From Herbaspirillum sp. RTI4 (lineage in GTDB: Bacteria > Pseudomonadota > Gammaproteobacteria > Burkholderiales > Burkholderiaceae_D): a stretch of 64,000 nucleotides of DNA. Below are positions 8,309-18,710 of the stretch, one piece after another (positions within the stretch are counted from its first letter, which is position 1; each line of letters starts with the position of its first letter). The stretch spans positions 3,224,001 to 3,288,000 of the forward strand of contig NZ_JAVIWQ010000002.1 in NCBI RefSeq assembly GCF_034313965.1, given 5' to 3'. The notes beneath the pieces are model-generated. The model did not search any database, had not been told where the DNA came from, and saw only the letters and a program-made list of their open reading frames with translations. The position numbers and the translations under genes are program-made.

Positions 8309-9520
8309 TTATTTCGTCAGCGGGCAGCTGGCATCCATAGGCTTAAAGGCTTGCTGCGCCGGGATGGTCGACAACAGTTTCAGGTAATCCCAAGGCCCTT
8401 TCGATTCGGCCGGGGTCTTGACCTGATACAGATACATGTCATGGATGACGCGGCCATCAGGACGGATGGAAGCATTGCGCATGATCGGGTCCTGGATCGG
8501 CATGTCACGCATTTTTTGCGCCACGATTTTGGTATCCGCCGTTTTGGCGGCAACTCGCGCTTTCAGGAAGTGGTAGACGCTGGAGTACACGCCGGCCTGC
8601 ACCATCGTTGGCTTGTTGCCCTTGGAAAGGGCTTCGAAACGGGTCGAGAAGGCGCGGGTGTCCTTGTCGAAGTCCCAATAGAAACCGTCGGTATAGATCA
8701 GACCCTGTGCCGCTTCCAGACCCAGCGCATGGACGTCGGACAGAAATACCAGCAAGGCCACCAGACGTTGGTTTTTGTCGCCGACAGCAAATGAGCGCGC
8801 CTGCTTGATCGCATTGACGGTATCGCCGCCGCCGTTAGCCAGTCCGATAACTTGCGCCTTGGAGCTTTGCGCTTGCAGCAGGAACGAGGAGAAATCGGAG
8901 GCGTTCAGCGGATGGCGCACTGAGCCGACTACCGTGCCGCCCAGACTCTTGACGACGTCGCCGGCATCTTTTTCCAGCGAGTGGCCGAAGGCGTAATCGA
9001 CGGTGACGAAGTACCAGGATTTATTGCCCAGCTTGGTCAGGGCTGCGGCGGCACCGGCGGCTTGCGAGTAGGTGTCGAACATCCAGTGGAAACCGTTGGG
9101 TGAGCATTCGGCGTTGGTCAGCGCCGTCGTTGCCGGGCCGCTGAACAGGGCGATGCCGCCTTTTTCCTTGGTCATTTTTTGCACGGCCAGCGCCACCGAG
9201 GAATTGGTCAGGTCGGCAATGGCTTCCACTTTGTCGCGGTCCAGCCATTCGCGGGCGCGGTTGGCGCCGACGTCGGCCTTGTTCTGGTTGTCGGCGGAAA
9301 GCAGTTCTACTTTCATGCCTTTGCATTCGGCTTTCAGGCAATCTTCGATCGCCATGCGCGCGGCGACGACCGAACCCGGGCCACCCATGGACGAATAGGG
9401 GCCGGACATGTCGGTCAACACGCCGACTTTGATCGTATCGGAAGTTTGTGCGTGGGCTGCGGCAGCGCTTAAAGCGCAAGCGGCGGCCAGCAGCCTTACT
9501 GTGTGGCGTACTCGGTTCAT
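8309..9520 (-). CDS. ABC transporter periplasmic amino-acid-type binding protein
   Basis: The 403-aa product is a Leu/Ile/Val-type periplasmic binding protein. ATG at 9520 has AGGAGA 5 bases upstream and opens a signal peptide (MNRVRHTVRLLAAACALS... AHAQT). The mature start DTIKVGVLTDMSGPYSSMGG is the family hallmark. No permease or ATPase genes are adjacent, so it would work with components encoded elsewhere. The neighbours mmsA and mmsB suggest a branched-chain amino acid or a related acid as ligand, which is inference. The gene is divergent from a LysR regulator. Confidence 0.88.
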   Translation of the reverse strand: MNRVRHTVRLLAAACALSAAAAHAQTSDTIKVGVLTDMSGPYSSMGGPGSVVAARMAIEDCLKAECKGMKVELLSADNQNKADVGANRAREWLDRDKVEAIADLTNSSVALAVQKMTKEKGGIALFSGPATTALTNAECSPNGFHWMFDTYSQAAGAAAALTKLGNKSWYFVTVDYAFGHSLEKDAGDVVKSLGGTVVGSVRHPLNASDFSSFLLQAQSSKAQVIGLANGGGDTVNAIKQARSFAVGDKNQRLVALLVFLSDVHALGLEAAQGLIYTDGFYWDFDKDTRAFSTRFEALSKGNKPTMVQAGVYSSVYHFLKARVAAKTADTKIVAQKMRDMPIQDPIMRNASIRPDGRVIHDMYLYQVKTPAESKGPWDYLKLLSTIPAQQAFKPMDASCPLTK

Positions 9521-9544
9521 GCTGTCTCCTGTAATTTTTATAGT

Positions 9545-9656
9545 GAGGACTTCCGCAAAAAGCCGCTGGCGTTGTTGCATCGCCCTGTCGCGCTCTGTGC
9601 TAACTGGCACTGCCCACGGCAATGCGCCTAGCCAGCGACATTTTGCGGAAGTCCTC
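9545..9656. repeat. 112-bp inverted-repeat element (MITE-like)
   Basis: Perfect 16-bp terminal arms, GAGGACTTCCGCAAAA at 9545-9560 and its complement at 9641-9656, enclose an 80-bp core whose next segments also pair (GCTGGC 9565-9570 with GCCAGC 9631-9636). The flanks share short TAGT/TTAGT sequence, but a target duplication is uncertain. It lies in the 5' leader of the binding-protein gene. It may be a non-autonomous transposon or a long RNA hairpin. Confidence 0.65.
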
Positions 9657-9685
9657 TTAGTGTGATGAAGCGCAACTATTCTGCC

Positions 9686-9741
9686 TGTGCATTAATACAG
9701 ATACAATAGCCATAAAATCAAGATGCTTTTGCATTAATGCA
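9686..9741. promoter_or_regulatory. Paired ATTAAT-centred sites in the divergent region, candidate LysR operator
   Basis: The palindrome TGCATTAATGCA at 9730-9741 lies 18 bp before the LysR ATG. A near copy TGTGCATTAATACAG lies at 9686-9700, about 43 bp (four helical turns) away. The pair lies between a LysR gene and its divergent partner, the classical place for LysR autoregulation. Binding is inferred, not shown. Confidence 0.5.
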
Positions 9742-9758
9742 CAAAAGGAGCGGCAACG

Positions 9759-10673
9759 ATGGATTGGGATAATTTGCGGATATTCCTGGAGCTGACGCGC
9801 AGTCAGGGACTGGTGGATGCGGCTAAAAAGCTGGGCATAGACCATTCGACCGTCTCGCGGCGCATGAAGCGCTTTGAAGAGCAGGTGGGAAGTCAGTTAT
9901 TCGACCGCAATCACCACGGTTATACGCTGACCGCCGACGGTTACCGGCTGGTGGACTATGCCGAACGGATGGAAAGCACCATGTATGCCGCGACCGAGGA
10001 ACTGAGCGGGCATAACCGCCTGCTGTCCGGTCAGGTCAGACTGGGCGCGACCGAGGGCTTTGGTACCTTCGTTCTGGCGCCGCATATTGCGCATTTCTGT
10101 GCGCGTCACCCGCATATCGCGGTGGACATGCTGCCGATGCCGCGCCTGATCAATCTGTCCAAACGCGAAGCCGATATCAGCGTGACCATCGAACGCCCGC
10201 AAAGTGGTAATTATGTGGTCGCCAAACTAAGCGATTACCGGCTCAGGCTATACGCTACGCCGGGCTATCTGGCGGAGCACGCGCCGATTAGCAAGGTGGA
10301 GGATCTGAGCGCGCATCCGTTCATCGGTTATGTGGACGATCTGGTGTTCAGCGAAGAGCTGCGTTACAAGGACACGATTGCGCCGGCGGCTTTCCGCAAT
10401 TTCCGCAGCACCAGCGTGGTGGCGCAATATACGGCGGCGCGGCAGGGCCAGGCGCTGGCAATCTTGCCGTGTTTTCTGGCGCAGCAATGCGACGATCTGG
10501 TGCCGGTGCTGCAAGAAGAAATCGAAATTACGCGCTCGTTCTGGCTGGTGGCGGCCGCCGAACAACGTCCGGTGGCGCGGGTATCGGCGCTGTGGAGCTA
10601 TCTGCGCGAAGCGATAGAACCGAACCATGATTTTCTGATGGGTAAATCGCGGGAGATGGTGTGGCGGGAGTAG
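9759..10673 (+). CDS. LysR-family transcriptional regulator
   Basis: The 304-aa product has an N-terminal winged helix-turn-helix at about residues 3-60 (MDWDNLRIFLELTRSQGLVDAAKKLG, HSTVSRRMKRFE) and a periplasmic-binding-like effector domain from about residue 90. AAGGAG lies 8 bases before the ATG. It is divergently placed from the amino-acid-binding protein and the mmsA-mmsB genes, so these are likely targets, with a valine-pathway intermediate as a possible inducer. Both the target and the ligand are inference; the family assignment is certain. Confidence 0.92.
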   Translation: MDWDNLRIFLELTRSQGLVDAAKKLGIDHSTVSRRMKRFEEQVGSQLFDRNHHGYTLTADGYRLVDYAERMESTMYAATEELSGHNRLLSGQVRLGATEGFGTFVLAPHIAHFCARHPHIAVDMLPMPRLINLSKREADISVTIERPQSGNYVVAKLSDYRLRLYATPGYLAEHAPISKVEDLSAHPFIGYVDDLVFSEELRYKDTIAPAAFRNFRSTSVVAQYTAARQGQALAILPCFLAQQCDDLVPVLQEEIEITRSFWLVAAAEQRPVARVSALWSYLREAIEPNHDFLMGKSREMVWRE

Positions 10674-10710
10674 TTTGCCAACACGGAGGGGAGGTAATCG
10701 GCTTGCCCAT

Positions 10711-10747
10711 AAAAAAATGCCGCTATGGTTAGATAGCGACATTTTTT
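10711..10747. terminator. Bidirectional terminator between lysR and tRNA-Glu
   Basis: A 10-bp stem with one G-T type mismatch (ATGCCGCTAT against ATAGCGACAT, 6-nt loop) is flanked by seven A on the left and six T on the right. It can therefore terminate the plus-strand lysR transcript and the minus-strand tRNA transcript. Confidence 0.8.
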
Positions 10748-10779
10748 GCGACGCGCTAAACGCTTGTCGCTGGTAATGC

Positions 10780-10855
10780 TGGCGTCCCCAGGGGGATTCG
10801 AACCCCCGTACTCACCGTGAAAGGGTGATGTCCTAGGCCTCTAGACGATGGGGAC
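10780..10855 (-). tRNA. tRNA-Glu (TTC), CCA encoded
   Basis: The reverse complement starts GTCCCCATCGTCTAGAGGCC and ends GGGGACGCCA. The acceptor stem GTCCCC/GGGGAC pairs fully, the T-arm contains GGTTCGAATCC and the anticodon loop CTTTCAC gives TTC. An almost identical copy lies about 130 bp upstream in the transcript. It is the last tRNA of a group headed by tRNA-Ala, and gltX, which charges tRNA-Glu, is the nearest protein gene upstream. Confidence 0.97.
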
Positions 10856-10987
10856 ATATTGTCCGGTATTGCGGTTTGCTGTAAATGACACCGATGCGGG
10901 CGTGCCATATATCCATGCTCGTATTGTCAGTATGTCCGTATGCCTGATATACCTATGTACAACAGACGCCAGTCAGATCAAAACACT

Positions 10988-11062
10988 GGCGTCCCCAGGG
11001 GGATTCGAACCCCCGTACTCACCGTGAAAGGGTGATGTCCTAGGCCTCTAGACGATGGGGAC
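10988..11062 (-). tRNA. tRNA-Glu (TTC), second copy
   Basis: This is the same tRNA-Glu sequence as the downstream copy, with anticodon TTC and encoded CCA. Ends may be off by one base. The two copies are separated by about 130 bp of unrelated sequence, so the pair is a duplicated tRNA gene and not a long direct repeat. Confidence 0.96.
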
Positions 11063-11207
11063 AGTGACTTTCCGATACGACAAACTTAAGTTACTACCCA
11101 AAATTTACTGCTTAAAGCGTATTGCTTAAAACTTGCTACTTAAAAATCGGGCCGGTGCGGCTAACCGGCTTAACGACTTTTCAAACTCTTATTCTTCGCA
11201 TAAAACT

Positions 11208-11283
<76 letters not shown>

Positions 11284-11300
11284 CGGTGCGAAGAAGCGAG

Positions 11301-11330
11301 ATTATAGCAATGTTTATCCGGCTTAGGGAA
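11301..11330 (-). promoter_or_regulatory. Probable promoter of the tRNA-Ala / tRNA-Glu group
   Basis: On the minus strand a perfect -10 hexamer TATAAT lies at 11306-11301, placing the start of transcription about 10 bp before the tRNA-Ala 5' end. The -35 region about 17 bp upstream is a weak CTTCCC-like match. This gives the tRNAs a promoter independent of gltX. Confidence 0.55.
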
Positions 11331-11367
11331 GTTTCTCTTCGAAAAATTCCTAGGCTCGATTTAAACC

Positions 11368-12783
11368 TTATTTTACGAATGCCGCCAGCCTCGCCAGCAC
11401 GTTTTCGCGGCCGAATAATTCCAGTACAGCATCGATAGCCGGCGTCTGCAATTGCCCTGCCAGCAACAAGCGCAAAGGCATTGCCAGTTGCGGCATTTTC
11501 AGTTGGTGCTGCGCCAGCACTTCCTTGATCATCGCCGCCAGCGCTGCGCGATTCCACTCGACCTGCCCGCAACGCGCCGCGAAATCGGCCAAAGCAGGCG
11601 TAATGGCAGGCGTCACATGCTGCGCTACCAGAGCGGCATCCGGCGCAGGTGTGCGATAAAAAATCAGTGCCGCAGTCGCGATATCGTTGACTGTGTTGGC
11701 ACGCTCTTTCAGCAAACCGACCACTGCCGCCAGATCAGGCGCGCCGGGAGTGAATTGCGCACCTTCGCGCTCCATCAGCGGCTGCGCCAGTTGCGCCAGG
11801 CGCACATTGTCGGCCAGCTTGATGTAATGGTTATTGAGCCAGTTCAGTTTTTCAGGATTGAATTGCGCCGCCGATTTGGACAAATGATCGAGATCGAACC
11901 AGCCGCAAAACTGCTCCATCGAAAACACTTCCTCATCGCCGTGGCTCCAGCCCAGACGCGCCAGATAATTCAGCATGGCTTCCGGCAGATAACCCTGCGC
12001 CGGATAATCCATCACGCTGACCGCACCGTGACGCTTGGACAGCTTTTCGCCATCCGCGCCCAGAATCATAGGCACATGGCCGTACAAAGGCAGCGGCGCG
12101 CCCAGCGCCTTGAGGATATTGATCTGACGCGGCGTGTTGTTAACATGGTCATCGCCGCGAATCACATGCGTGATGCCCATGTCCCAATCGTCCACCACCA
12201 CGCAGAAGTTGTAAGTCGGCGTACCGTCAGGACGCGCAATGACCAGATCGTCCATTTCCTGATTGGAAATCGTGATTGGTCCCTTGACCACATCATCCCA
12301 GGTCACTTCGCCGTCCAGCGGATTGCAAAAGCGCACGACCGGTTGACGATCCGCCGGCACCGGCGGCAGTGTCTTGTCCTGCGCCGGCCGCCAGGTGCCG
12401 TCGTAACGTGGCTTGTCGCCCGCAGCGCGTTGCCGCTCGCGCATGGCCTCGACTTCCTGCGGCGACGAATAACAATAATAGGCCGTGCCTTGCGCCAGCA
12501 TCTGCGCAATCACTTCGCGGTAACGATCCATGCGCCGCATCTGATAGAACGGGCCTTCGTCATGCGCCAGTCCCAGCCACTGCATGCCGTCGATGATGGC
12601 TTGCACCGCTTCCGGCGTGGAGCGTTCCAGATCGGTATCTTCAATCCGCAAGATGAAAGTGCCGCCGAAACGACGGGCAAACGCCCACGAAAACAAGGCA
12701 GTGCGTGCGCCTCCCAAATGCAGATAGCCAGTAGGGCTAGGGGCAAAACGGGTGCGGACGGGGGAGGAAGTAACTGAAGTCAT
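11368..12783 (-). CDS. gltX: Glutamyl-tRNA synthetase
   Basis: The 471-aa class I synthetase charges tRNA-Glu in the cytoplasm. The HIGH-type signature is in [18 protein letters not shown] near the N-terminus, and the KMSKS-type loop is [23 protein letters not shown] and the anticodon-binding C-terminal helical region are typical, and the length is normal. It is transcribed toward one tRNA-Ala and two tRNA-Glu genes, so the enzyme and its substrate genes are neighbours. Confidence 0.98.
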   Translation of the reverse strand: MTSVTSSPVRTRFAPSPTGYLHLGGARTALFSWAFARRFGGTFILRIEDTDLERSTPEAVQAIIDGMQWLGLAHDEGPFYQMRRMDRYREVIAQMLAQGTAYYCYSSPQEVEAMRERQRAAGDKPRYDGTWRPAQDKTLPPVPADRQPVVRFCNPLDGEVTWDDVVKGPITISNQEMDDLVIARPDGTPTYNFCVVVDDWDMGITHVIRGDDHVNNTPRQINILKALGAPLPLYGHVPMILGADGEKLSKRHGAVSVMDYPAQGYLPEAMLNYLARLGWSHGDEEVFSMEQFCGWFDLDHLSKSAAQFNPEKLNWLNNHYIKLADNVRLAQLAQPLMEREGAQFTPGAPDLAAVVGLLKERANTVNDIATAALIFYRTPAPDAALVAQHVTPAITPALADFAARCGQVEWNRAALAAMIKEVLAQHQLKMPQLAMPLRLLLAGQLQTPAIDAVLELFGRENVLARLAAFVK

Positions 12784-13043
12784 GAGCAGTAATAAAAACG
12801 GCCTTGGCGCACCAAAGCCGTCATTAGCAAAAGAGGAAAGCAGTCATTTTACCGTGTCGCTGCAAAACCACAGCAGCAAAAGCCGAAGCGGCGCTTCAAC
12901 ACGGGACATTTCCAGCGCTTGAAAACATCACACAGAGAATTCCAGCACTTGAAAATGCTGGTCTCAGTACGGAGAACCAAGCCACATTCCTGTCTGAGCG
13001 CGCACTTGTCCCTTCCCCGTTAAGCCCCCTCCTCGTTCGCCCC
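12784..13043. other. 260-bp gap between gltX and apbC, no gene seen
   Basis: The gap holds a short repeated motif (CCAGCRCTTGAAAA, twice near 12912-12958) and a small inverted repeat, CCAGCACTTGAAAATGCTGG. It probably carries the gltX promoter. No open frame with a ribosome-binding site was found. Confidence 0.5.
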
Positions 13044-14132
13044 TTAGTCGTTCTGAATCACAATCGTCGGAAACTTGCTGCTCATATCCTTCGCCGTTTC
13101 CGCGACCTTGACTGCCAACCGGCGCGCGATGCTCTTGTAGATCTCCGCCACCTGTCCGTCGGGCTCGGCCACCACGGTCGGGACGCCGGAATCCGTCTGC
13201 AAGCGAATCGACATCGTCAGCGGCAGCGCGCCCAGGAAATCGACGCCGAAATCGTGACACATACGCTCGCCGCCGCCTTCGCCGAAGATCGGCTCTGCAT
13301 GGCCGCAATTCGAGCAAATGTGCGTGCTCATGTTTTCCACGATGCCCAGAATAGGAATGCCGACTTTTTCAAACATCTTCAAGCCCTTGCGCGCATCCAG
13401 CAGCGCAATATCCTGCGGCGTCGTCACAATCACCGCGCCGGTGACCGGCACTTTTTGCGACAGCGTCAGTTGCACGTCGCCGGTGCCGGGCGGCATATCG
13501 ACGATCAGATAGTCGAGGTCGCGCCAGTTAGTCTGATCCAGCAATTGCTGCAAGGCTTGCGTCACGATAGGGCCGCGCCAGACCATAGGCTCGTCAGGAT
13601 CAACCATGAAACCGATACTGGCCACCTGAATGCCGTAGTTTTCCAGCGGCTCCATGGTTTTGCCGTCCTTGGATTCAGGCCGGCCGGCAATGCCCATCAT
13701 CATCGGCTGCGACGGCCCGTAGATATCCGCATCCAGTATCCCGACCTGCGCCCCTTCCGCTGCCAGCGCCAGCGCCAGATTGACCGCCGTAGTGGATTTG
13801 CCGACCCCGCCCTTGCCGGACGCCACCGCAATGATGTTCTTCACGTTGGCCTTGAGCTTGACGCCGCGTTGCACCGCATGGGCCACGATCTTCGAATACA
13901 CATGCACCGTCACATCGTCCACACCGGGCAAGGCACGGATCGCCGCCGTCACTGCCGCCCGCATCGGCTCCAGCTGGCTCTTGGCCGGATAGCCCAATTC
14001 CACATCCAGCGCCACCAAACCGCCGTCGACCGCAATGTTTCTGGCCGAGCGCGTGCTCATCAGATCCTTGCCGGTATTGGCGTCGATCACGCCCGAAAGT
14101 GCTGCCTTGACTGCTTCTATCGTAATGCTCAT
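13044..14132 (-). CDS. apbC: Iron-sulfur cluster carrier ATPase, Mrp/ApbC family
   Basis: The 362-aa protein is a P-loop ATPase that carries and transfers Fe-S clusters in the cytoplasm. ATG at 14132 is chosen for AGGAGA 8 bases upstream. Residues 1-80 form the N-terminal MIP18-like domain. The deviant Walker A ASGKGGVGKSTTAVNLALA is near residue 105. The C-terminal cluster-binding CxxC is seen as CSNCGH. It is divergent from metG, the usual arrangement in Burkholderiales. Confidence 0.95.
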   Translation of the reverse strand: MSITIEAVKAALSGVIDANTGKDLMSTRSARNIAVDGGLVALDVELGYPAKSQLEPMRAAVTAAIRALPGVDDVTVHVYSKIVAHAVQRGVKLKANVKNIIAVASGKGGVGKSTTAVNLALALAAEGAQVGILDADIYGPSQPMMMGIAGRPESKDGKTMEPLENYGIQVASIGFMVDPDEPMVWRGPIVTQALQQLLDQTNWRDLDYLIVDMPPGTGDVQLTLSQKVPVTGAVIVTTPQDIALLDARKGLKMFEKVGIPILGIVENMSTHICSNCGHAEPIFGEGGGERMCHDFGVDFLGALPLTMSIRLQTDSGVPTVVAEPDGQVAEIYKSIARRLAVKVAETAKDMSSKFPTIVIQND

Positions 14133-14309
14133 TGAACGGATCTCCTGAAGGTTCGGACTGGAATGGCGCAAGTCTAAACTAATGCGGCGCAGCGCACAGA
14201 AGCAGACTAGGTAGCGGCGAAGTACAGCCGAAGTACAGGCGAAGTACCAGCTAAGGACCGGCGACTGCTAAAATCGCCCCTTTCCTCTATTTCCGAGCCC
14301 GCATCGCCA

Positions 14310-16442
14310 ATGAGCATCTCCCCTCCCCGCCAGCTATTCGTCACCACCGCCCTCCCTTACGCCAATGGCGTGTTCCATATCGGCCACATCATGGAATACA
14401 TCCAGGCCGATATCTGGGTGCGCTATCAGCGCATGCAGGGCAGTGAAGTCAATTTCGTCGGCGCCGACGATGCCCATGGCGCGCCGATCATGATCGCCGC
14501 CGAAAAAGCCGGCATTACCCCGCAGCAATTCGTGGCCAACATCGCCGCCGGGCGTAAACAGTATCTGGACGGCTTCCATATCGCCTTCGACAACTGGCAC
14601 TCCACCGACGGCCCAGAAAACCACTTGCTGGCGCAGCAGATCTATATCGACCTGAAACAAGCCGGCCTGATCGAAGCCAAAACCATAGAACAATTCTTCG
14701 ATCCCGACAAAGGCATGTTCTTGCCGGACCGCTTCATCAAGGGCGAATGCCCCAAATGCCACGCCAAAGACCAGTACGGCGACAACTGCGAAGTCTGCGG
14801 CGCGGTGTACGCCCCGACTGACCTGATCGCTCCCTACTCGGCCCTGACCGGCGCTACGCCCATCCTCAAAAGCGCCGAACACTTCTTCTTCAAGCTGTCC
14901 GACCCGCGCTGCGTGGAGTTTCTGGAGCAGTGGATACAGGGCAGCAACAGCAAGGGTCAACCGCATCTGCAAGCGGAAGTGGCCAACAAGGTCAAGGAAT
15001 GGTTCTCGCCGCGCAAAAATCCCGACGGCAGCATCAGTGACGGCCTCGGAGATTGGGATATCAGCCGCGACGCGCCCTATTTCGGCATCGAAATCCCCGA
15101 TGCGCCGGGCAAATATTTCTACGTCTGGCTCGACGCTCCGGTCGGCTATCTGGCCTCGCTGAAGAATCTGCTCGACAAGCGCGGCGAAGATTACGCTGCC
15201 TACCTCGCCAACAAAAACCTGGAACAGGTGCACTTCATCGGCAAGGACATCATCACCTTCCACACCCTGTTCTGGCCGGCAATGCTGCATTTCAGCGGCC
15301 GCAAAACCCCCGACAACATCTTTGTGCACGGCTTCCTGACCGTCAACAACGGTGAAAAAATGAGCAAAAGCCGCGGCACCGGCCTCGACCCGCTCAAGTA
15401 CCTCAGCCTGGGCATGAACCCGGAATGGCTGCGCTACTACCTCGCCACCAAACTCAACGCCCGCAACGAAGACATCGACTTCAACGCCGAAGACTTCCTG
15501 CTGCGCGTCAACAGCGATCTGATCGGCAAATACGTCAATATCGCCAGTCGCTCGGCCGGTTTCATCGCCAAAAAATTCAACGGCAAAATCCGCCTCGACC
15601 CGCACAACCCGGCCGACGCCGTCCTGCAAAACCTGCGCGACGTCGCGCCCGATATCGCCGCGCTGTACAACCAGCGCGAATACAGCAAGGCCGTACGCCT
15701 CATCATGGAACAGGCCGACAAAATCAACGCCTATGTCGATGCCAACAAGCCGTGGGAACTGGCCAAGAAACCGGAGCAGGCCATTGCCCTGCATGAAGTC
15801 TGCAGCCGCTTGCTGGAAGCCTTCCGCATCCTGACCATCTATCTCAAGCCGGTCTTGCCGCAAATCGCCGCACAGGTGGAAAGTTTCCTCAATCTGGCAC
15901 CGCTGGGCTGGAACGACGTCGCCACCGCATTGCCGGACGGTCACACCATCCAGAATTACGCGCACCTGATGACACGCGTCGAACCTCCCATGCTGGAAGC
16001 GCTGTTTGACATGCCTGAACCGGCTGCATCGGCCACATCAGCGGCCCCCGCAGCAGAACAAGCTACCCCGGCAGACTCAAGCGCCATCGAAGCCTTAGCC
16101 CCCGAAATCACCATCGACGATTTCGCCAAAATCGATTTACGCATTGCCTTGATCGTCAATTGCGAAGCCGTGGAAGGCTCCACCAAACTGCTGCGCCTGA
16201 CGCTGGACGCCGGCGAAGGCCGCCACCGCAACGTCTTCAGCGGCATTGCCTCGGCCTACCAGCCGCAGGATCTGATCGGCAAACTGACCGTGCTGGTGGC
16301 TAACCTCGCCCCGCGCAAAATGAAATTCGGCATCTCCGAAGGCATGGTCATGGCCGCCTCCGCTGCCGATGAAAAAGCCCAACCCGGCATCTATGTGCTG
16401 GAACCGGGTCCGGGAGCGCAGCCGGGCATGCGGGTACGCTAA
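14310..16442 (+). CDS. metG: Methionyl-tRNA synthetase with C-terminal tRNA-binding domain
   Basis: The 710-aa class I synthetase has the HIGH motif in [12 protein letters not shown], a zinc knuckle with CPKC and CEVC, and the KMSKS loop in [14 protein letters not shown]. The last about 110 residues (from [14 protein letters not shown] to the C-terminus) form the EMAP-type tRNA-binding domain found in dimeric enzymes. The linker before it is Ala/Pro/Ser-rich. No strong Shine-Dalgarno is visible. The promoter is probably in the 177-bp gap, which carries three 11-bp GCGAAGTAC repeats and a TAAAAT. Confidence 0.98.
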   Translation: MSISPPRQLFVTTALPYANGVFHIGHIMEYIQADIWVRYQRMQGSEVNFVGADDAHGAPIMIAAEKAGITPQQFVANIAAGRKQYLDGFHIAFDNWHSTDGPENHLLAQQIYIDLKQAGLIEAKTIEQFFDPDKGMFLPDRFIKGECPKCHAKDQYGDNCEVCGAVYAPTDLIAPYSALTGATPILKSAEHFFFKLSDPRCVEFLEQWIQGSNSKGQPHLQAEVANKVKEWFSPRKNPDGSISDGLGDWDISRDAPYFGIEIPDAPGKYFYVWLDAPVGYLASLKNLLDKRGEDYAAYLANKNLEQVHFIGKDIITFHTLFWPAMLHFSGRKTPDNIFVHGFLTVNNGEKMSKSRGTGLDPLKYLSLGMNPEWLRYYLATKLNARNEDIDFNAEDFLLRVNSDLIGKYVNIASRSAGFIAKKFNGKIRLDPHNPADAVLQNLRDVAPDIAALYNQREYSKAVRLIMEQADKINAYVDANKPWELAKKPEQAIALHEVCSRLLEAFRILTIYLKPVLPQIAAQVESFLNLAPLGWNDVATALPDGHTIQNYAHLMTRVEPPMLEALFDMPEPAASATSAAPAAEQATPADSSAIEALAPEITIDDFAKIDLRIALIVNCEAVEGSTKLLRLTLDAGEGRHRNVFSGIASAYQPQDLIGKLTVLVANLAPRKMKFGISEGMVMAASAADEKAQPGIYVLEPGPGAQPGMRVR

Positions 16443-16527
16443 GAGGTTTACCCCTCAACTCAGAGTAAAATGCACAATTAGTTCGTACCATTTCTTCAAT
16501 TAAACTCAACACGGCGACGAAAACATC

Positions 16528-16734
16528 ATGTTCTTTTCCAAACAGATCCCAGGCTACCAATCGGAAGCGACCAAGTTCATCGCTGAACTGAAAGAAAAAA
16601 ACCCACAACTGGAAGAAGCCCAGCGCGCCGGTCGCGCTCTGCTGTGGGACAAAGAACCAATCGACCTCGACAACACGGCCCGCACCAAAGCGGCGCTGAT
16701 CAAGCAAACGCCTTACGTCTATCAAAATCACTAA
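16528..16734 (+). CDS. DUF3460 family small protein (68 aa)
   Basis: The 68-aa soluble protein MFFSKQIPGYQSEATKF... matches the DUF3460 family, which occurs between metG and scpA in Burkholderiales. It has a charged helical middle (ELKEKNPQLEEAQRAGRALL) and ends QTPYVYQNH. The gene ends 4 bp before the scpA GTG start, so it is probably co-transcribed with scpA. The function is unknown. Confidence 0.88.
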   Translation: MFFSKQIPGYQSEATKFIAELKEKNPQLEEAQRAGRALLWDKEPIDLDNTARTKAALIKQTPYVYQNH

Positions 16735-16738
16735 AACG

Positions 16739-17602
16739 GTGACGGTCGCTGAGCATGCGCCCATAGGCGCTTCGCAACTGACGCTGGATGGCCGCCCGGA
16801 CAGCACCCCGGACACGGTCGATGGCGTCGCCTTCGCCAAGCTGTACGGCGAACCGCTGTTCAAAATGCCCAACGACCTGTACATCCCACCGGATGCGCTG
16901 GAAATTTTCCTGGAAGCCTTTCAGGGACCGCTGGATCTGCTGCTCTACCTGATCCGCAAGCAAAATTTCAATATCCTCGATATCCCGATGGCGCAGGTCA
17001 CCCTGCAATATCTGGAATACGTCGAGCAAATCCGCGAACACAATCTGGAACTGGCCGCCGAGTACCTGCTGATGGCCGCCATGCTGATCGAAATCAAATC
17101 GCGCATGCTGCTCCCGGTCCGGGGCGGCGACAGCGGCGAAGAAGCCGGCGACCCGCGTGCCGAACTGGTGCGTCGTCTGCTGGAATACGAACAGATCAAA
17201 CTAGCCGCACAAGAGATCGACCGCATGCCGCAAATCGGCCGCGACTACGTGCGCCCGCAAGTGCATATCGAACAAGACACCATCACCCGCTGGCCGGACG
17301 TCGATGCGCTCGACCTGCAAGCAGCCTGGGCCGATGTGGTCAAACGCGCCAAACTGACGCAACACCACCACATCAGCCGCGAAGAATTATCCGTACGCGA
17401 ACACATGACCGGTATTTTGCGACGTCTGCAATCGGCCAAATTCGTCGAATTCGCAGACCTGTTCGACCCCTCGCGCGGCGTGCCGGTGCTGGTCGTCAAT
17501 TTCATCGCCATGCTGGAACTGGCCAAAGAAACGCTGATCGAAATCACCCAGGGCGAACCCTTCGCCCCGATTTATGTGCGTCTGGCGTATTTGCCGCACT
17601 GA
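16739..17602 (+). CDS. scpA: Segregation and condensation protein A
   Basis: The 287-aa kleisin bridges Smc and ScpB in the bacterial condensin complex on the nucleoid. A GTG start at 16739 follows the DUF3460 stop by 4 bp; residues 1-45 are a variable extension. The family core starts at LEAFQGPLDLLLYLIRKQNFNILDIPMAQVT and continues LAAEYLLMAAMLIEIKSRMLLP. A C-terminal winged-helix region (DPSRGVPVLVVNFIAMLELAKE) is present. panC follows after 68 bp. Confidence 0.93.
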   Translation: MTVAEHAPIGASQLTLDGRPDSTPDTVDGVAFAKLYGEPLFKMPNDLYIPPDALEIFLEAFQGPLDLLLYLIRKQNFNILDIPMAQVTLQYLEYVEQIREHNLELAAEYLLMAAMLIEIKSRMLLPVRGGDSGEEAGDPRAELVRRLLEYEQIKLAAQEIDRMPQIGRDYVRPQVHIEQDTITRWPDVDALDLQAAWADVVKRAKLTQHHHISREELSVREHMTGILRRLQSAKFVEFADLFDPSRGVPVLVVNFIAMLELAKETLIEITQGEPFAPIYVRLAYLPH

Positions 17603-17625
17603 CTCACTGACGAACCGCCGCCTGA

Positions 17626-18510
<885 letters not shown>

Positions 18511-18598
18511 AACGTAAAACGGATACGGCACCTATCCTGCCTTTGCGCTGAGTCCTGTTGAGAAAAACAGGACTCAGCGATTCAGCCGGAACAGCGCG

Positions 18599-18710
18599 TC
18601 TCAGGTCTCAGGTCTCAGGTCTCAGGTCTCAAGTTTCAAGTTTCAAGTTTCAAGTTTCAAGTTTCAAGTTTCAAATTTCAAATTTCAAATTTCAAGGATC
18701 AGGTCTCAAT
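18599..18710. repeat. 16-unit heptanucleotide tandem repeat overlapping a kinase stop codon
   Basis: The tract consists of 16 consecutive 7-bp units: four TCTCAGG, one TCTCAAG, five TTTCAAG, three TTTCAAA, one TTTCAAG, then GATCAGG and TCTCAAT. All but one fit TYTCARR. The last two units contain the stop codon (18699-18701) and final codons of the minus-strand hybrid kinase. A 7-bp period shifts frame with each gain or loss, so slippage near the end could alter the protein tail. Confidence 0.92.

Noticed and set aside
14334..15965. 543-aa minus-strand frame opposite metG
   Set aside because: It is the shadow of metG, which has all class I synthetase motifs; the antisense product has no recognisable domain and no ribosome-binding site.
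18599..18710. CRISPR array
   Set aside because: The 7-bp units are directly adjacent with no spacers, so this is a microsatellite-type tandem repeat.
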